DNA of 64,000 bases from Terriglobia bacterium. Lineage in GTDB: Bacteria > Acidobacteriota > Polarisedimenticolia > Polarisedimenticolales > JAIQFR01. The notes under the pieces are model-generated. The model made no database searches, was not told the origin of the DNA, and worked only from the letters and a program-made list of their open reading frames with translations. A program made the translations under genes and the position numbers. Position 1 is the first letter of the stretch, and every line of letters begins with the position of its first letter. The stretch lies in assembly GCA_020073205.1 (NCBI GenBank), contig JAIQFR010000005.1:1-64000 (forward strand), in the 5' to 3' direction. Of this stretch, positions 16,550 to 25,106 are shown in pieces.

Positions 16550-17216
16550 GCTCTTCGAGGGCCGAAAGGCGGGCCGACATTCTCGCCGCATGCGCGCGGG
16601 GGCTGCCTTCCCCGAAAATCGCGTGGCCCGCCACGATCAGATCGGCACCCGCCAAGACCAGCTCGTCCAGGTGATCGAGGGTCACGCCGCCGTCCACCTC
16701 GATCCGCGTCTTGAGACCCGCATCGTCGATCCGCCGCTTGAGGTCCCGGATCTTCCTCGTCGCGCCGGGGATGAACGCCTGCCCGCCGAATCCCGGATCG
16801 ACCGTCATGACGAGGACGAAGTCCGCGAACGGCAGGATCTCGTCGAGGCTCGTGAGCGGCGTTCCGGGGTTCAGCGCGACGCCCGCCTCCGCGCCGTGAT
16901 CGCGGATCGCCTGCACGGTGCGGTGAAGATGGCGCGCCGCCTCCACGTGGACGGAGATGAGGTCGGCCCCCGCGCGTCTGAACGTCTCGAGGTACCGGTC
17001 GGGCTCCTCGATCATCAGGTGGCAGTCCACCGGGAGCTTCGTGGCGCGGCGCACCGCCGCGGTCACGGCTGGCCCCACGGTGAGATTCGGCACGAAGTGC
17101 CCGTCCATCACGTCGACGTGGACGAGCCCGGCGCCCCCGGCCTCCGCCTCGCGGATCTCCTCCGCCAGGCGTCCGAAATCCGCCGACAGGATCGAGGGTG
17201 CCAGCAGCGCCGTCAC
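16533..17216 (-). CDS. rpe: Ribulose-phosphate 3-epimerase
   Basis: Rpe interconverts ribulose-5-phosphate and xylulose-5-phosphate in the pentose phosphate and Calvin routes. Visible motifs: L-A-P-S-I-L-S-A-D-F at the start, V-H-V-D-V-M-D-G-H-F-V-P-N with the metal/catalytic His and Asp, L-P-V-D-C-H-L-M-I, the M-T-V-D-P-G-F-G-G-Q loop and I-E-V-D-G-G-V. The GTG at 17216 is preceded by GGGAGGGG eight bases away and matches the family start; the ATG at 17234 is six codons earlier with a poor ribosome site. It follows the PASTA gene closely. Confidence 0.94.
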   Translation of the reverse strand: MTALLAPSILSADFGRLAEEIREAEAGGAGLVHVDVMDGHFVPNLTVGPAVTAAVRRATKLPVDCHLMIEEPDRYLETFRRAGADLISVHVEAARHLHRTVQAIRDHGAEAGVALNPGTPLTSLDEILPFADFVLVMTVDPGFGGQAFIPGATRKIRDLKRRIDDAGLKTRIEVDGGVTLDHLDELVLAGADLIVAGHAIFGEGSPRAHAARMSARLSALEEHGSER

Positions 17217-17238
17217 GTCCGGGTCCCCTCCCATATCT

Positions 17239-17985
17239 TCACCGCGCCACCGTCAGGTCCACCGCGTCGCGGGAGGACACAGGATAGCCTTCCGGCGGCA
17301 ACTGGCCCACCACGGTCCCCGCAGGGCGGCCCGAGGCCTCCACCTTGCGCACCGTGCCCTTCCGGAACCCGCACGTCGAGATCCACGCCTCGACCTTCGC
17401 GATCGGCCGGCCGGTCAAGTCCGGCATGACCCAGAGGACCGGCGGCGGGCCGCTCGAGACGAGGCGGTGGATCCGCATCCCACCGATCGCGAGGCTCTCC
17501 GGGGGCGGCACCTGCGCGACGACCGTCCCCGGTGCGACGGCCCGGGATGGAACGACGGCATCGTCGCCTGCGACGAGGCCGTCCCGCCGCAGCTCCACCA
17601 CGGCCTGGCGGTCGGCCTTCCCCACGAGATCCGGCACCTTGAGCACCTCACCGCCGAGGCTCAACACGACCCGGATCTTCCTGCCGCGCCTGACCGACGC
17701 TCCGGCCGGCGGATCCTGCTGGAGGATCCGGCCGCTCGGGACCAGAGCGTCATGGCGCTCCTGGGCCACCTCGACCACGAGATCGCGCGCGGCAGCCCGC
17801 CGCTCCGCTTCGCGACGGTCGGTCCCCGAGAGATCCGGGACCGCAACTTGGGTGGAGCGCGTCTCGATCTTGAGGACGGCGAGGAACGACACGGCGGCCA
17901 CGACCACCGCGAGGACTCCGACGCCGAGGACCCACGCCGCAACGATTCCGGTCCTATTAAGCCACCGTCGCTCGCCTCCGCTCAT
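17239..17985 (-). CDS. Membrane-anchored PASTA-domain protein without a kinase domain
   Basis: A 248-residue protein with one N-terminal membrane helix (about 12-37) and three PASTA domains (about 47-115, 116-180 and 185-248). Each domain has V-P-D-L-x-G at its start, with a Q-x-P-P (Q-D-P-P, Q-V-P-P, Q-L-P-P) turn near its end. PASTA domains bind peptidoglycan fragments and usually sit outside Ser/Thr kinases or class B penicillin-binding proteins; neither is attached or adjacent here. The ATG follows GGGAGCG, and a TATAAT box lies 25 bases upstream. It may be a periplasmic wall-binding protein. Partner unknown. Confidence 0.85.
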   Translation of the reverse strand: MSGGERRWLNRTGIVAAWVLGVGVLAVVVAAVSFLAVLKIETRSTQVAVPDLSGTDRREAERRAAARDLVVEVAQERHDALVPSGRILQQDPPAGASVRRGRKIRVVLSLGGEVLKVPDLVGKADRQAVVELRRDGLVAGDDAVVPSRAVAPGTVVAQVPPPESLAIGGMRIHRLVSSGPPPVLWVMPDLTGRPIAKVEAWISTCGFRKGTVRKVEASGRPAGTVVGQLPPEGYPVSSRDAVDLTVAR

Positions 17986-18009
17986 TCGCGCTCCCGATCG
18001 GGCGCCCGC

Positions 18010-18015
18010 ATTATA
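18010..18015 (-). promoter_or_regulatory. Consensus -10 box upstream of the PASTA-rpe-ybgC-bamD genes
   Basis: The reverse strand reads TATAAT here, 25 bases before the PASTA gene start at 17985. No good -35 hexamer is seen 16-18 bases upstream, so this is a partial promoter call based on the perfect -10 and its position. Confidence 0.35.
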
Positions 18016-18046
18016 GAAGCTCGTTCCCGCGCTCGGCTCGCCCCGC

Positions 18047-18784
18047 TCACCAGCCGCCGGACGCTCCTCCGCCCCCGGAGAAGCCGCCGCCGCCCGAGAA
18101 TCCTCCACCGGAGAACCCGCCCCCCGATCCGCCCAGGAAACCGCCGCCCCCGCCGTAGAACCCGCCCGGGGATCGGAAACGACGTCCCCCGCCCCGGCCG
18201 CGGAACGCCGCGCTACGCGCGGCCGACAGCAGCCCCGTGATCAGGATCAGGACGACGTAGGCGAGCGGAAGCCAGGGCCTCCGCCCGCCGCGCCGGGAAT
18301 TCGCCGTGTACTCCCCGCGGGTCGCGGAGATGATGGCGCGCGACGCGGCCTCGATCCCACCCGCGTAGTCCCCCTGCCGGAAGCGCGGGGCAAGCGTCTC
18401 GGCGAGAATGTCGCTCGCGACCGCGTCGGTGAGCTTCGCCTCGAGTCCGTAGCCGACCTCGATCCTGGCCCGGCGCTCGTCGAGGAAGATCGCCAGGAGC
18501 ACGCCGTTGTTCCGGCCCTTCTGCCCCAACTTCCAACGCTCGAAGAGTCGGTTCGTGAAATCGTTCAGGTCGTCGCCGCCGAGGGAGCGGAAGACCGCGA
18601 CCACGACCTGGTCGGTGGACTCCCGCTCGTACGCCTCGAGGACGAGCTCGATTCGCCCTCGCGAGGCGGCGTCGAGGACGCCTGCGTAGTCGTTGACCCG
18701 CGCCGAGGGAGACGCCGGGATCTCGAGCGCCGCCGCGATCGTGATCGCGGTGGCCACGACCGCGGTCGCCGCGCTCCATTTCAT
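18047..18784 (-). CDS. TPM-domain (YgcG-like) membrane protein with a Gly-rich tail
   Basis: A 245-residue protein with a signal peptide (about 1-22), a TPM domain (about 30-145) and one membrane helix (about 165-182). The tail is very rich in Gly, Ser and Phe (190-245), with repeated G-G-G-F-S-G-G units. The TPM part begins P-x-x-x-x-V-N-D-Y-A-G-V-L and contains L-F-E-R-W-K-L-G-Q-K-G-R-N-N-G-V-L-L, the hallmark of the family. The TPM domain lies outside the cell and the tail is probably cytoplasmic. It is encoded just after lemA, a pairing found in many bacteria, although the joint function is not established. Confidence 0.88.
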   Translation of the reverse strand: MKWSAATAVVATAITIAAALEIPASPSARVNDYAGVLDAASRGRIELVLEAYERESTDQVVVAVFRSLGGDDLNDFTNRLFERWKLGQKGRNNGVLLAIFLDERRARIEVGYGLEAKLTDAVASDILAETLAPRFRQGDYAGGIEAASRAIISATRGEYTANSRRGGRRPWLPLAYVVLILITGLLSAARSAAFRGRGGGRRFRSPGGFYGGGGGFLGGSGGGFSGGGFSGGGGFSGGGGASGGW

Positions 18785-18807
18785 CGCCAGGACCCACGGA
18801 GCGCGGA

Positions 18808-19410
18808 TCAGAACTTCACCTTCGGGGCCTTCTCCGCGCCCGGCTCGGCCTCGAAGAACGCCTTCGGCTGAAACCCGAAGAGGCCCGCCAGCATGGAAGC
18901 CGGGAACACGCGGATCGCGGTGTTGTACGCCTGCACCGTCTCGTTGAACCGTCGGCGCTCCACGGCGATCCGGTTCTCGGCTCCCTCGAGCTGGCTCTGA
19001 AGCTCGCGGAAGTTCTGGCTGGCGGTCAGCTGCGGGTAGTTCTCCACGGTCACGAGGAGCCTCGAGATCGCGCCGGAGAGCTCCCCCTGGGCCTGCTGGA
19101 ACTGCCGGAACCGCGCCGGGTCGTTGAGGAGCTCGGGAGTGAGCACCATCTGCGACGCCTTCGCACGCGCCTCGGTCACCTCGGTGAACGTGCTCTTCTC
19201 GAAGTTCGCCGCTCCCTTGACGGTCTCCACGAGGTTCGGGATCAGGTCCATGCGCCGTTGGTAGACGTTCTGGACCTGGGACCAGGCGGTGTCCACGGTG
19301 ACCTGGCTGCGAACCAGACCGTTGTAAACCCCGACCCCCCAGCCGACCACGCTGAGGACGATCACGAGCAGGACGAGAGCCGCGACTCCGCAACCGATCC
19401 AACCTCGCAT
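18808..19410 (-). CDS. lemA: LemA family protein
   Basis: A 200-residue protein with one N-terminal membrane helix (about 5-27) and a long helical-bundle domain outside. Family motifs: Y-N-x-L-V, the L-V-E-T-V-K-G-A-A-N-F-E-K segment, S-R-L-L-V-T-V-E-N-Y-P-x-L, the L-x-x-x-Q-L-E-G-A-E-N-R-I-A-V-E-R-R-R-F-N core, and a final F-P-A-S-M-L-A-G-L-F-G-F. The ATG at 19410 follows GGAGG with seven bases between. A TPM-domain gene follows on the same strand 23 bases on. The molecular role of LemA is not settled. Confidence 0.93.
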   Translation of the reverse strand: MRGWIGCGVAALVLLVIVLSVVGWGVGVYNGLVRSQVTVDTAWSQVQNVYQRRMDLIPNLVETVKGAANFEKSTFTEVTEARAKASQMVLTPELLNDPARFRQFQQAQGELSGAISRLLVTVENYPQLTASQNFRELQSQLEGAENRIAVERRRFNETVQAYNTAIRVFPASMLAGLFGFQPKAFFEAEPGAEKAPKVKF

Positions 19411-19493
19411 CGGAGGCCCTCCTCGCATCCCGCACTCGCGGGGCGCCCGATTCTACCAGTCTCCGCCCGAGCCGGTCCCGGAAGAAAGCAGGA

Positions 19494-20441
19494 TCAGCGT
19501 GGGATGCGCTCGAGAAGGTCCCCGGCCGCGACGTGTCGACCGTTTGCCGCGTCCCGCGCGCTCATGACGCGGCGGTCCTCGGGCTGGACCCGATGGACCG
19601 CGAGAACCGTGCCTCCGCCGCAAGCGATCCGCACCGCGTCCCCCTCCAGGCCGATCACCGTTCCCGAGGCCTCGGCGGTGGAGGCATCGCGGTCCGCGCT
19701 GGCTTCTACGATCCGGATCCGCCTGGCGCCGCGCCGCAGCCACACCCCCGGCCACGGATCGAATCCGCGGACGCGGGCCTCGATCTCCCCCGCGGTCAAG
19801 CCGGGATCGACCTCCCCGTCCGAAACGGCGAGAAGGTGCGCGTACGTCGCGAGGGAGGGATCTTGGGGGCGCACCACGAGGGACCCGTCCGCGAGCCGCT
19901 CGAGCGTCTCGAGGAGGAGCGCGGCGCCCACGCCGGCCAGCCGCCTCGTCAGGGACGGGGCTCGCTCGCCGGGCTCGATCGCGACCTCGCGCTGCAGGAG
20001 GACGTCCCCCTCGTCCATGCGCGCGTTCATCCGCATCGTGGTCACGCCGGTGAACTCCTCGCCGTTCGCGAGCGCCCACTGCACGGGCGCGGCGCCTCGA
20101 TATCGGGGGAGGAGCGAGAAGTGCACGTTCACGGCGCCCGCCCTGGCCGCCTCGAGCACCGGCGCGGGCAGAATCTTCCCGAAGGCGACCACGACGAGGA
20201 CCTCCGGCCGAGCGCAGAGAAGGGCCTCGCGAAACTCCGGACCCTTCACCGAATCGGGCTGGATCACCGTGAGGCCCGCGCGGACGGCCGCGTCCTTGAC
20301 CGCGGGGCATCGAGGCGCCCCCGACCGGCCGGCGGGTCGGTCGGGCCGGGTGACCACGAGAGGAACCGCGTGGCCTGCCGCCAGGAGGGCGGCGAGGCTC
20401 GGTACGGCGCTCTCGGGCGTCCCGAGGAAGACGACGTTCAC
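19494..20441 (-). CDS. fmt: Methionyl-tRNA formyltransferase
   Basis: Fmt formylates initiator Met-tRNA with 10-formyl-tetrahydrofolate. The 315-residue protein shows F-L-G-T-P at the start and the N-V-H-F-S-L-L-P-R-Y-R-G-A-A-P signature with catalytic Asn and His. The M-D-E-G-D-V-L segment carries the catalytic Asp, and D-P-W-P-G-V-W lies in the C-terminal tRNA-binding part. The GTG start at 20441 overlaps the def stop (GTGA), so def and fmt are translationally coupled, the classic pairing of formylation and deformylation. Confidence 0.96.
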   Translation of the reverse strand: MNVVFLGTPESAVPSLAALLAAGHAVPLVVTRPDRPAGRSGAPRCPAVKDAAVRAGLTVIQPDSVKGPEFREALLCARPEVLVVVAFGKILPAPVLEAARAGAVNVHFSLLPRYRGAAPVQWALANGEEFTGVTTMRMNARMDEGDVLLQREVAIEPGERAPSLTRRLAGVGAALLLETLERLADGSLVVRPQDPSLATYAHLLAVSDGEVDPGLTAGEIEARVRGFDPWPGVWLRRGARRIRIVEASADRDASTAEASGTVIGLEGDAVRIACGGGTVLAVHRVQPEDRRVMSARDAANGRHVAAGDLLERIPR

Positions 20442-20968
20442 TTGGCCGCCGTGGCGACCCAGTCTCCCGTCTTCATCCGCTTGCGAATCTGCCGCTTGAT
20501 CAACTCGCGCTTCAGAGGCGACACGTTGCGGAGGAAGGTTTCGCCGTCGAGATGCTCGATTTCGTGGAGGAGGGCTCGGGCCATGAGGGCCTCGCCGACG
20601 AACTCCACCTTGTTCCCGTCGAGGTCCAGCCCTCGAACTCCCGCCCGGAAGGAGCGCTCGATTTCCAGCGTGATGTCGGGAAACGACAGGCAGCCTTCTT
20701 CTCCGACCTGGCTGCCCTCGGTCGCCGTGATCTCCGGGTTGATGAGAACCTTGCGCTCCTCCGGCCTCTCGCCCACGGTTAGGTCCACGACCAGCAGCCT
20801 CCAGGGAGCGCCGACTTGGTTTGCCGCAAGGCCCACCCCGGGGGCCGCGTACAGCGTGTCGACCATGTCCCGCACGAGTTCACGGATCGCCGGAGTGATC
20901 GCGTCGACCGGTCGGGTCGGGCGGAGCAGGACGGGGTCCGGGTAGAGGACGATCGGCAGCACGGCCAT
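20438..20968 (-). CDS. def: Peptide deformylase
   Basis: Def removes the formyl group from nascent proteins using a metal held by Cys and two His. All three family motifs are present: G-V-G-L-A-A-N-Q-V-G, E-G-C-L-S-F-P and H-E-I-E-H-L-D-G. The 176-residue length from the ATG at 20968 is typical, and GGAAGAG lies upstream. A promoter is seen at 21022-21050, so def is the first gene of def-fmt, possibly read on into lemA-TPM 84 bases later. Confidence 0.97.
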   Translation of the reverse strand: MAVLPIVLYPDPVLLRPTRPVDAITPAIRELVRDMVDTLYAAPGVGLAANQVGAPWRLLVVDLTVGERPEERKVLINPEITATEGSQVGEEGCLSFPDITLEIERSFRAGVRGLDLDGNKVEFVGEALMARALLHEIEHLDGETFLRNVSPLKRELIKRQIRKRMKTGDWVATAAK

Positions 20969-21021
20969 GGAGGCTCTTCCCGGCGAAATCGCCTTACGTT
21001 TCTTCCTTTGGCGCCAGGCCG

Positions 21022-21050
21022 AAACTACCATCGGCCCCCGAGAGCGTCAA
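21022..21050 (-). promoter_or_regulatory. Putative sigma70 promoter of def-fmt
   Basis: On the reverse strand TTGACG (21050-21045) is followed after 17 bases by TAGTTT (21027-21022). The start point would be near 21015, leaving a leader of about 47 bases before the def ATG at 20968. Confidence 0.5.
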
Positions 21051-21276
21051 GCGAGGCAACGCTCCCGCGCGGCACTGCGGATCCGGAGCTCCTGGGGCCC
21101 TCGCGGATGTCCCCAGAGGAGGACGGAGGGATTCCTACCGGTGACAGACGCGCGGTGTTCGGGCGCACGCGAGTCCGCGCCGTCTCAACCGGATCTCTCC
21201 CGTCTGCAGTGGCATGGAGGCTGCAGATCCCACGGGCGCGACGGTGGACCTCATGGGGGCCGCCGGGGAGGTCACG

Positions 21277-23358
21277 ATGAACCGCGCCGGTTTCGCTCTC
21301 GCACTTGCGACCACCCTCCTACTTGCAGCTGGCCCGGCGCGGGCGCAGGCCGAAGACCCGGAAGCGTACGGGGACGATTACCAGCAGGGAGATTACGGCC
21401 GCATCCGCTCCGCCGAAAACGGCGCGACGATCGATCGTTCCCAGCCGGACAGCGGCGGGCGGCCCGGAGATGGCAGCGCCACGGTCAACGCGCCGGTCTT
21501 CCCGGGCGACACCATCCGCACGGGGCGCGACCAGAGGGTCGAGATTCAGCTCGCGAGCGGCGCGCTCCTTCGCCAGGACGACGATTCCGAGATGACTTAC
21601 GTTTCCCTGCCGCGCCCCGGTGCGGAGTTCCAGGACAATACGGTGCTTCGGCTGTCCTCCGGCGCCGTTCGGATCGTGGGCGTGGTGGGGGAGAAGGAGA
21701 CCTTCCGGCTGGATACGCCCGCCGCGTCCGTGTACGTCCTGGGCGATGCCGACGTGCGCGTGGACGTGGTTCGCGGCGGGTCGACCAAGGTGCTCTCGCA
21801 CCGAGGCGTCGTCGAGGTCGTCGGCGAAGGCGGATCGGTGCTGGTGCGCGGCGGGATGCGGTCCGCTGTGGACGCGGGGTCGATCCCGTCCGACCCGCGC
21901 GCGTTCAACACGTTCGCGTCGGACGGATTCGACCGCTGGTGTGACGGGCGCGACGACGCCTACCGCGTCCGGAGCCGCTCTGCCGGATCCCCCGAGTACG
22001 ACCCCGACGCCGGATACGGCGCGGTTCCCGGCGAGGTCCGGCCATACTACCACGAGCTTTCATCGTACGGTCGGTGGGTCGACGCTCCGACCTACGGATG
22101 GGTCTGGTACCCGTACGATGTCGCTCCCGGTTGGCGGCCCTACAACGACGGCTACTGGGACTACGGTCCAGGCGGCTACTTCTGGGTCGCCAACGAGCCG
22201 TGGGGATGGGCTCCCTACCACTACGGGCGCTGGAACTGGGTGTCGGGGTTCGGCTGGTGCTGGGCTCCCGGCCGGGTGTTCGGCGGCGCTTGGGTCTCGT
22301 GGGCGTGGGGATCGGCGTACGTCGGGTGGGCGCCGCTTGATTTCTGGGGTCGTCCCGCATTCGTGGGGAGTCTCTGGTACGACTACTACGACCCCGCCTG
22401 CTGGACGTTCGTCGGCTTCAACCACTTCGGCGGCAGGGACTATCGGCGCTGGGCGGTGCCGATCGATCGACTGGGCCCCGACCTGCACCGAATGGCGGTC
22501 GTGACCCGTCCGCCGCGCTTCTCCCCGAGGGGCCTCGCCAGCGACCCGTCGGTCCGTGAGCGGGCGGCGCGAGTGGCGATGCAAGACCGGGCGGCGCACG
22601 TCCGTCCCATCGTGCGAGATCGCGTCCCCGACACGAGATTCCGCGCCGTCGAGGATCGCCTGATCGAGCGGGACCGCAAGCAGGCGCGGCCCGGCGCCGG
22701 GCCGGTGGGCGCCCGACCCGTGGCTCCCGGTCCGAGACGGTCCGTCGGCGTCTCCGAGATCCCGAGATCCGTCTCGCCCACGGCGGGCAGCAGCGGGCGC
22801 GGTTCCCGGAACCCGTCTTACGGGGACGAGTCGGGAAGCCGACGCCCCAGGGTGGCGGCGGCTCCCCCGGCCGGGAGAGAGCGGAGTCAGGGCAACGGAG
22901 CGCCCGAGCCGGAACGCTGGCAGCGCAGCCGCTCTCCGAACGCGGAGCAGCAGCAGGCGCCCGGCGTTCAGGAACCGGCGCGTGGCCGTCGCGGACAAGA
23001 CGGAGGGAACGGCTACGCGAGACGCATCCTCAAGGACCCGCTGGCCGAAGAGCGGGCACGCCAGCCAAAGCCTCACACGGACCGGCCGGCCGCCGACCGT
23101 GACACGCGCGACCGCGTCCGCGACATGTATCAGCATCTCGCCCGGCCCAGGGAGACAGGTCCCCGCGAGGTTCCACGCGACGTCCGACCGAGCCCGCCGT
23201 CTCCGCGGTACGAGCCGCCGACGCCCCGCGTCGAGCGGCGCGCCTCGCCGCCGGCCACATCGCCTCCACGGGTCGAGCGCCCTCGCTCGCAGCCGACGCC
23301 GCAAAGCGGTCAAGACGCAGGGCGCGCCCGGCCGAAGGAGAAGGAAAAGAAGAGATGA
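21277..23358 (+). CDS. Exported FecR-domain protein with Trp/Tyr-rich repeats (DUF6600-like) and a basic Pro-rich tail
   Basis: A 693-residue exported protein. Signal peptide at 1-24 (ends A-R-A-Q). A FecR-like beta domain follows (about 55-190; P-G-D-T-I-R-T-G, L-A-S-G-A-L-L, L-D-T-P-A-A-S-V-Y-V). A striking Trp/Tyr/Gly-rich zone comes next (about 240-400), with repeated G-R-W, G-W-V-W-Y-P-Y, W-G-W-A-P-Y-H-Y and F-G-W-C-W-A-P-G units. The tail (about 410-693) is rich in Arg, Pro and Glu and probably disordered. FecR domains usually bind a sigma-regulating partner, but no sigma gene is next to it. The ATG at 21277 follows GGGGAGG. A strong terminator follows, so the gene is monocistronic. Confidence 0.72.
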   Translation: MNRAGFALALATTLLLAAGPARAQAEDPEAYGDDYQQGDYGRIRSAENGATIDRSQPDSGGRPGDGSATVNAPVFPGDTIRTGRDQRVEIQLASGALLRQDDDSEMTYVSLPRPGAEFQDNTVLRLSSGAVRIVGVVGEKETFRLDTPAASVYVLGDADVRVDVVRGGSTKVLSHRGVVEVVGEGGSVLVRGGMRSAVDAGSIPSDPRAFNTFASDGFDRWCDGRDDAYRVRSRSAGSPEYDPDAGYGAVPGEVRPYYHELSSYGRWVDAPTYGWVWYPYDVAPGWRPYNDGYWDYGPGGYFWVANEPWGWAPYHYGRWNWVSGFGWCWAPGRVFGGAWVSWAWGSAYVGWAPLDFWGRPAFVGSLWYDYYDPACWTFVGFNHFGGRDYRRWAVPIDRLGPDLHRMAVVTRPPRFSPRGLASDPSVRERAARVAMQDRAAHVRPIVRDRVPDTRFRAVEDRLIERDRKQARPGAGPVGARPVAPGPRRSVGVSEIPRSVSPTAGSSGRGSRNPSYGDESGSRRPRVAAAPPAGRERSQGNGAPEPERWQRSRSPNAEQQQAPGVQEPARGRRGQDGGNGYARRILKDPLAEERARQPKPHTDRPAADRDTRDRVRDMYQHLARPRETGPREVPRDVRPSPPSPRYEPPTPRVERRASPPATSPPRVERPRSQPTPQSGQDAGRARPKEKEKKR

Positions 23359-23685
23359 ACGGATCCGAAAGCGTCCGACGCCGGCACCCACCCCTCATCC
23401 GGTAGTCGGCGCGGGCCGGCGGCATGGGTCGCCGGCCCGCTTTCTGTTCGGGTCAAGGCTGCCGGTTCGCAAGGGCGATTGCGCGCCTCGAGACGGCGGA
23501 TTCTACCCATTCCGATGGGTACGTTGCGGACTCCGCCGCGACCTCGAGGTGAACAGTCAACACTGCGGTGCGATCGCGATCGAGCCTCGACCCGATCCCA
23601 CGGTCGATCGCAGCCCCCATCACATGACCCATCTGAATGGGGAGAATCCGCCGTCACCAGCCTTGGATGTCCGTGGACGCCGCCC
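23359..23685. other. Intergenic region with terminator and twin small hairpins
   Basis: About 330 bases between two converging genes. It holds the terminator at 23411-23446. It also holds two short inverted repeats with a shared core, CCCAT-4 bases-ATGGG: the first at 23504-23521 (seven-pair stem TACCCAT/ATGGGTA) and the second at 23627-23640 (five pairs). I see no ORF of credible length and no RNA gene. Confidence 0.6.
23411..23446 (+). terminator. Rho-independent terminator after the FecR-domain gene
   Basis: A perfect 11-base-pair stem (23411-23421 with 23430-23440) encloses an eight-base loop, followed by TTTCTG. It lies about 50 bases after the stop at 23358. The stem is entirely G and C. 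Confidence 0.85.
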
Positions 23686-25095
23686 TCAGCGACCTCCCGC
23701 CCGCGTCTCCAGGGCAGCCAGCAGCTTCGCGTGGATTCCCCCGAAGCCGCCGTTGCTCAGGACGGCGACCACGTCTCCGGGACGCGACGCCTCGGCGAGA
23801 TGCGCGACGATCGCATCCACGCCGGGGAGAAAGCGCGCGCGGCGTCCGCGCGTCGAGATCTCGCGCGCGAGGCGGTCGGGGTCGAGACGCTCCGCCGGAG
23901 GCAATGAGCTCGCCCCGAACACTTCCGCGATCAGCACCTCGTCCGCGGGATCGAACGAGGCGGCCAGCCGGTCCTGGAACACGTTGCGACGCAGCGACCA
24001 GGACCGCGGCTCGAGGACGGCCCAGACCTTCCTCTCCGGATATCGCCCCCTGACCGCCTTCAGCGTTTCCGCGATCGCGGTCGGATGGTGGGCGAAGTCG
24101 TCGAGCAGCGTCACTCCATCCGCCTCGCCTCGGACCTCCAGGCGGCGGCGGACGCCGCGGAACGAGGCGAGCCCCGCGGCGATCTCCTCCGGGGAGAGCC
24201 CTTGTTCCGCGGCGGCGGCGACTACCGCCAGCGCGTTCCGCACGTTGAACTCGCCGAATACGCCGAGGGCGGTCTCCGCGTACCGCCGGCCGTCCCTCTG
24301 CACCTCGAATCGGGCCCCCTCAGGCGCCGCCGAAAGTCCGGCGGCCCGCCAGAGTCCGGCCGTCAGACCGTACCCTTCCACGCGGGACAGCGCCCCTCGG
24401 GTCACCTCGACGGTCGTCTCGCAGTCCTCGTGGCGGATGACGAGCCCACGCCTCGGCACGATGTTCACGAGCCACCGGAAGGCCGTCTTCACCTGTTCGA
24501 GGTCCCGGTAGATGTCCGCGTGGTCGAACTCCACCGTCCCCACCAGAGCGGTGTCCGGGCGGTAGTGCATGAACTTCGGCCCTTTGTCGAAGAACGCGGT
24601 GTCGTACTCGTCCCCCTCGATCACGAACGCCGCGCCGTGGCCGAGGCGGTACGGCCGGTCGAAATTGGCGGGGAGCCCACCGACCAGGAATCCCGGATCC
24701 TGTCCCGCGTGGTGGAGCACCCACGCGAGCATCGCGGTGGTCGTGGTCTTGCCGTGGGTCCCTGAAACGACGATCGAGTGGCGCCCCGGCAGAAACCGGT
24801 CCTCCAGAACCTGCGGCATGGAAGCGTGCCGCAGGCGGCGGTCCAGGACTTCCTCGGCCTCGGGATTCCCGCGGCGGACCGCGTTGCCGACGACCACGAG
24901 GTCCGGAGCCGGGCGGAGGTTCCGCGCGTCGTAGGCCGCGCGGATCTCGAGACCCATCGCCTCGAGGAGCGTGGACGTCGGCGGGTACAGCTCCGTGTCC
25001 GAGCCCGTGACACGACAGCCGCTCTCGTGAAGGAGGCCGGCGAGCGCCGCCATGCCGGTGCCTCCGATCCCGATCAGGTGGACATGCTCCGACAT
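23686..25095 (-). CDS. mpl: UDP-N-acetylmuramate:L-alanyl-gamma-D-glutamyl-meso-diaminopimelate ligase
   Basis: Mpl recycles the cell-wall tripeptide by joining it to UDP-MurNAc in the cytoplasm. The 469-residue protein has the Mur-ligase plan: an N-terminal Rossmann part (H-L-I-G-I-G-G-T-G-M-A), the central ATP site GTHGKTTTT, and the Mur C-terminal domain with D-D-F-A-H-H-P-T-A-I. The ending L-S-N-G-G-F-G-G-I-H separates Mpl from MurC, as do E-G-D-E-Y-D-T-A-F-F-D-K and F-D-H-A-D-I-Y. An AsmA-like gene lies 11 bases upstream on the same strand. With DapF and Slt in this window it supports peptidoglycan turnover using meso-diaminopimelate. Confidence 0.93.
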   Translation of the reverse strand: MSEHVHLIGIGGTGMAALAGLLHESGCRVTGSDTELYPPTSTLLEAMGLEIRAAYDARNLRPAPDLVVVGNAVRRGNPEAEEVLDRRLRHASMPQVLEDRFLPGRHSIVVSGTHGKTTTTAMLAWVLHHAGQDPGFLVGGLPANFDRPYRLGHGAAFVIEGDEYDTAFFDKGPKFMHYRPDTALVGTVEFDHADIYRDLEQVKTAFRWLVNIVPRRGLVIRHEDCETTVEVTRGALSRVEGYGLTAGLWRAAGLSAAPEGARFEVQRDGRRYAETALGVFGEFNVRNALAVVAAAAEQGLSPEEIAAGLASFRGVRRRLEVRGEADGVTLLDDFAHHPTAIAETLKAVRGRYPERKVWAVLEPRSWSLRRNVFQDRLAASFDPADEVLIAEVFGASSLPPAERLDPDRLAREISTRGRRARFLPGVDAIVAHLAEASRPGDVVAVLSNGGFGGIHAKLLAALETRAGGR

Positions 25096-25106
25096 CGTGG
25101 ACTCCC

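Noticed and set aside
18047-18250. Gly-rich repeat coding segment considered as a possible DNA repeat array
   Set aside because: It encodes the Gly/Ser/Phe tail that many TPM-domain proteins have; units vary in length and are not spaced like CRISPR.
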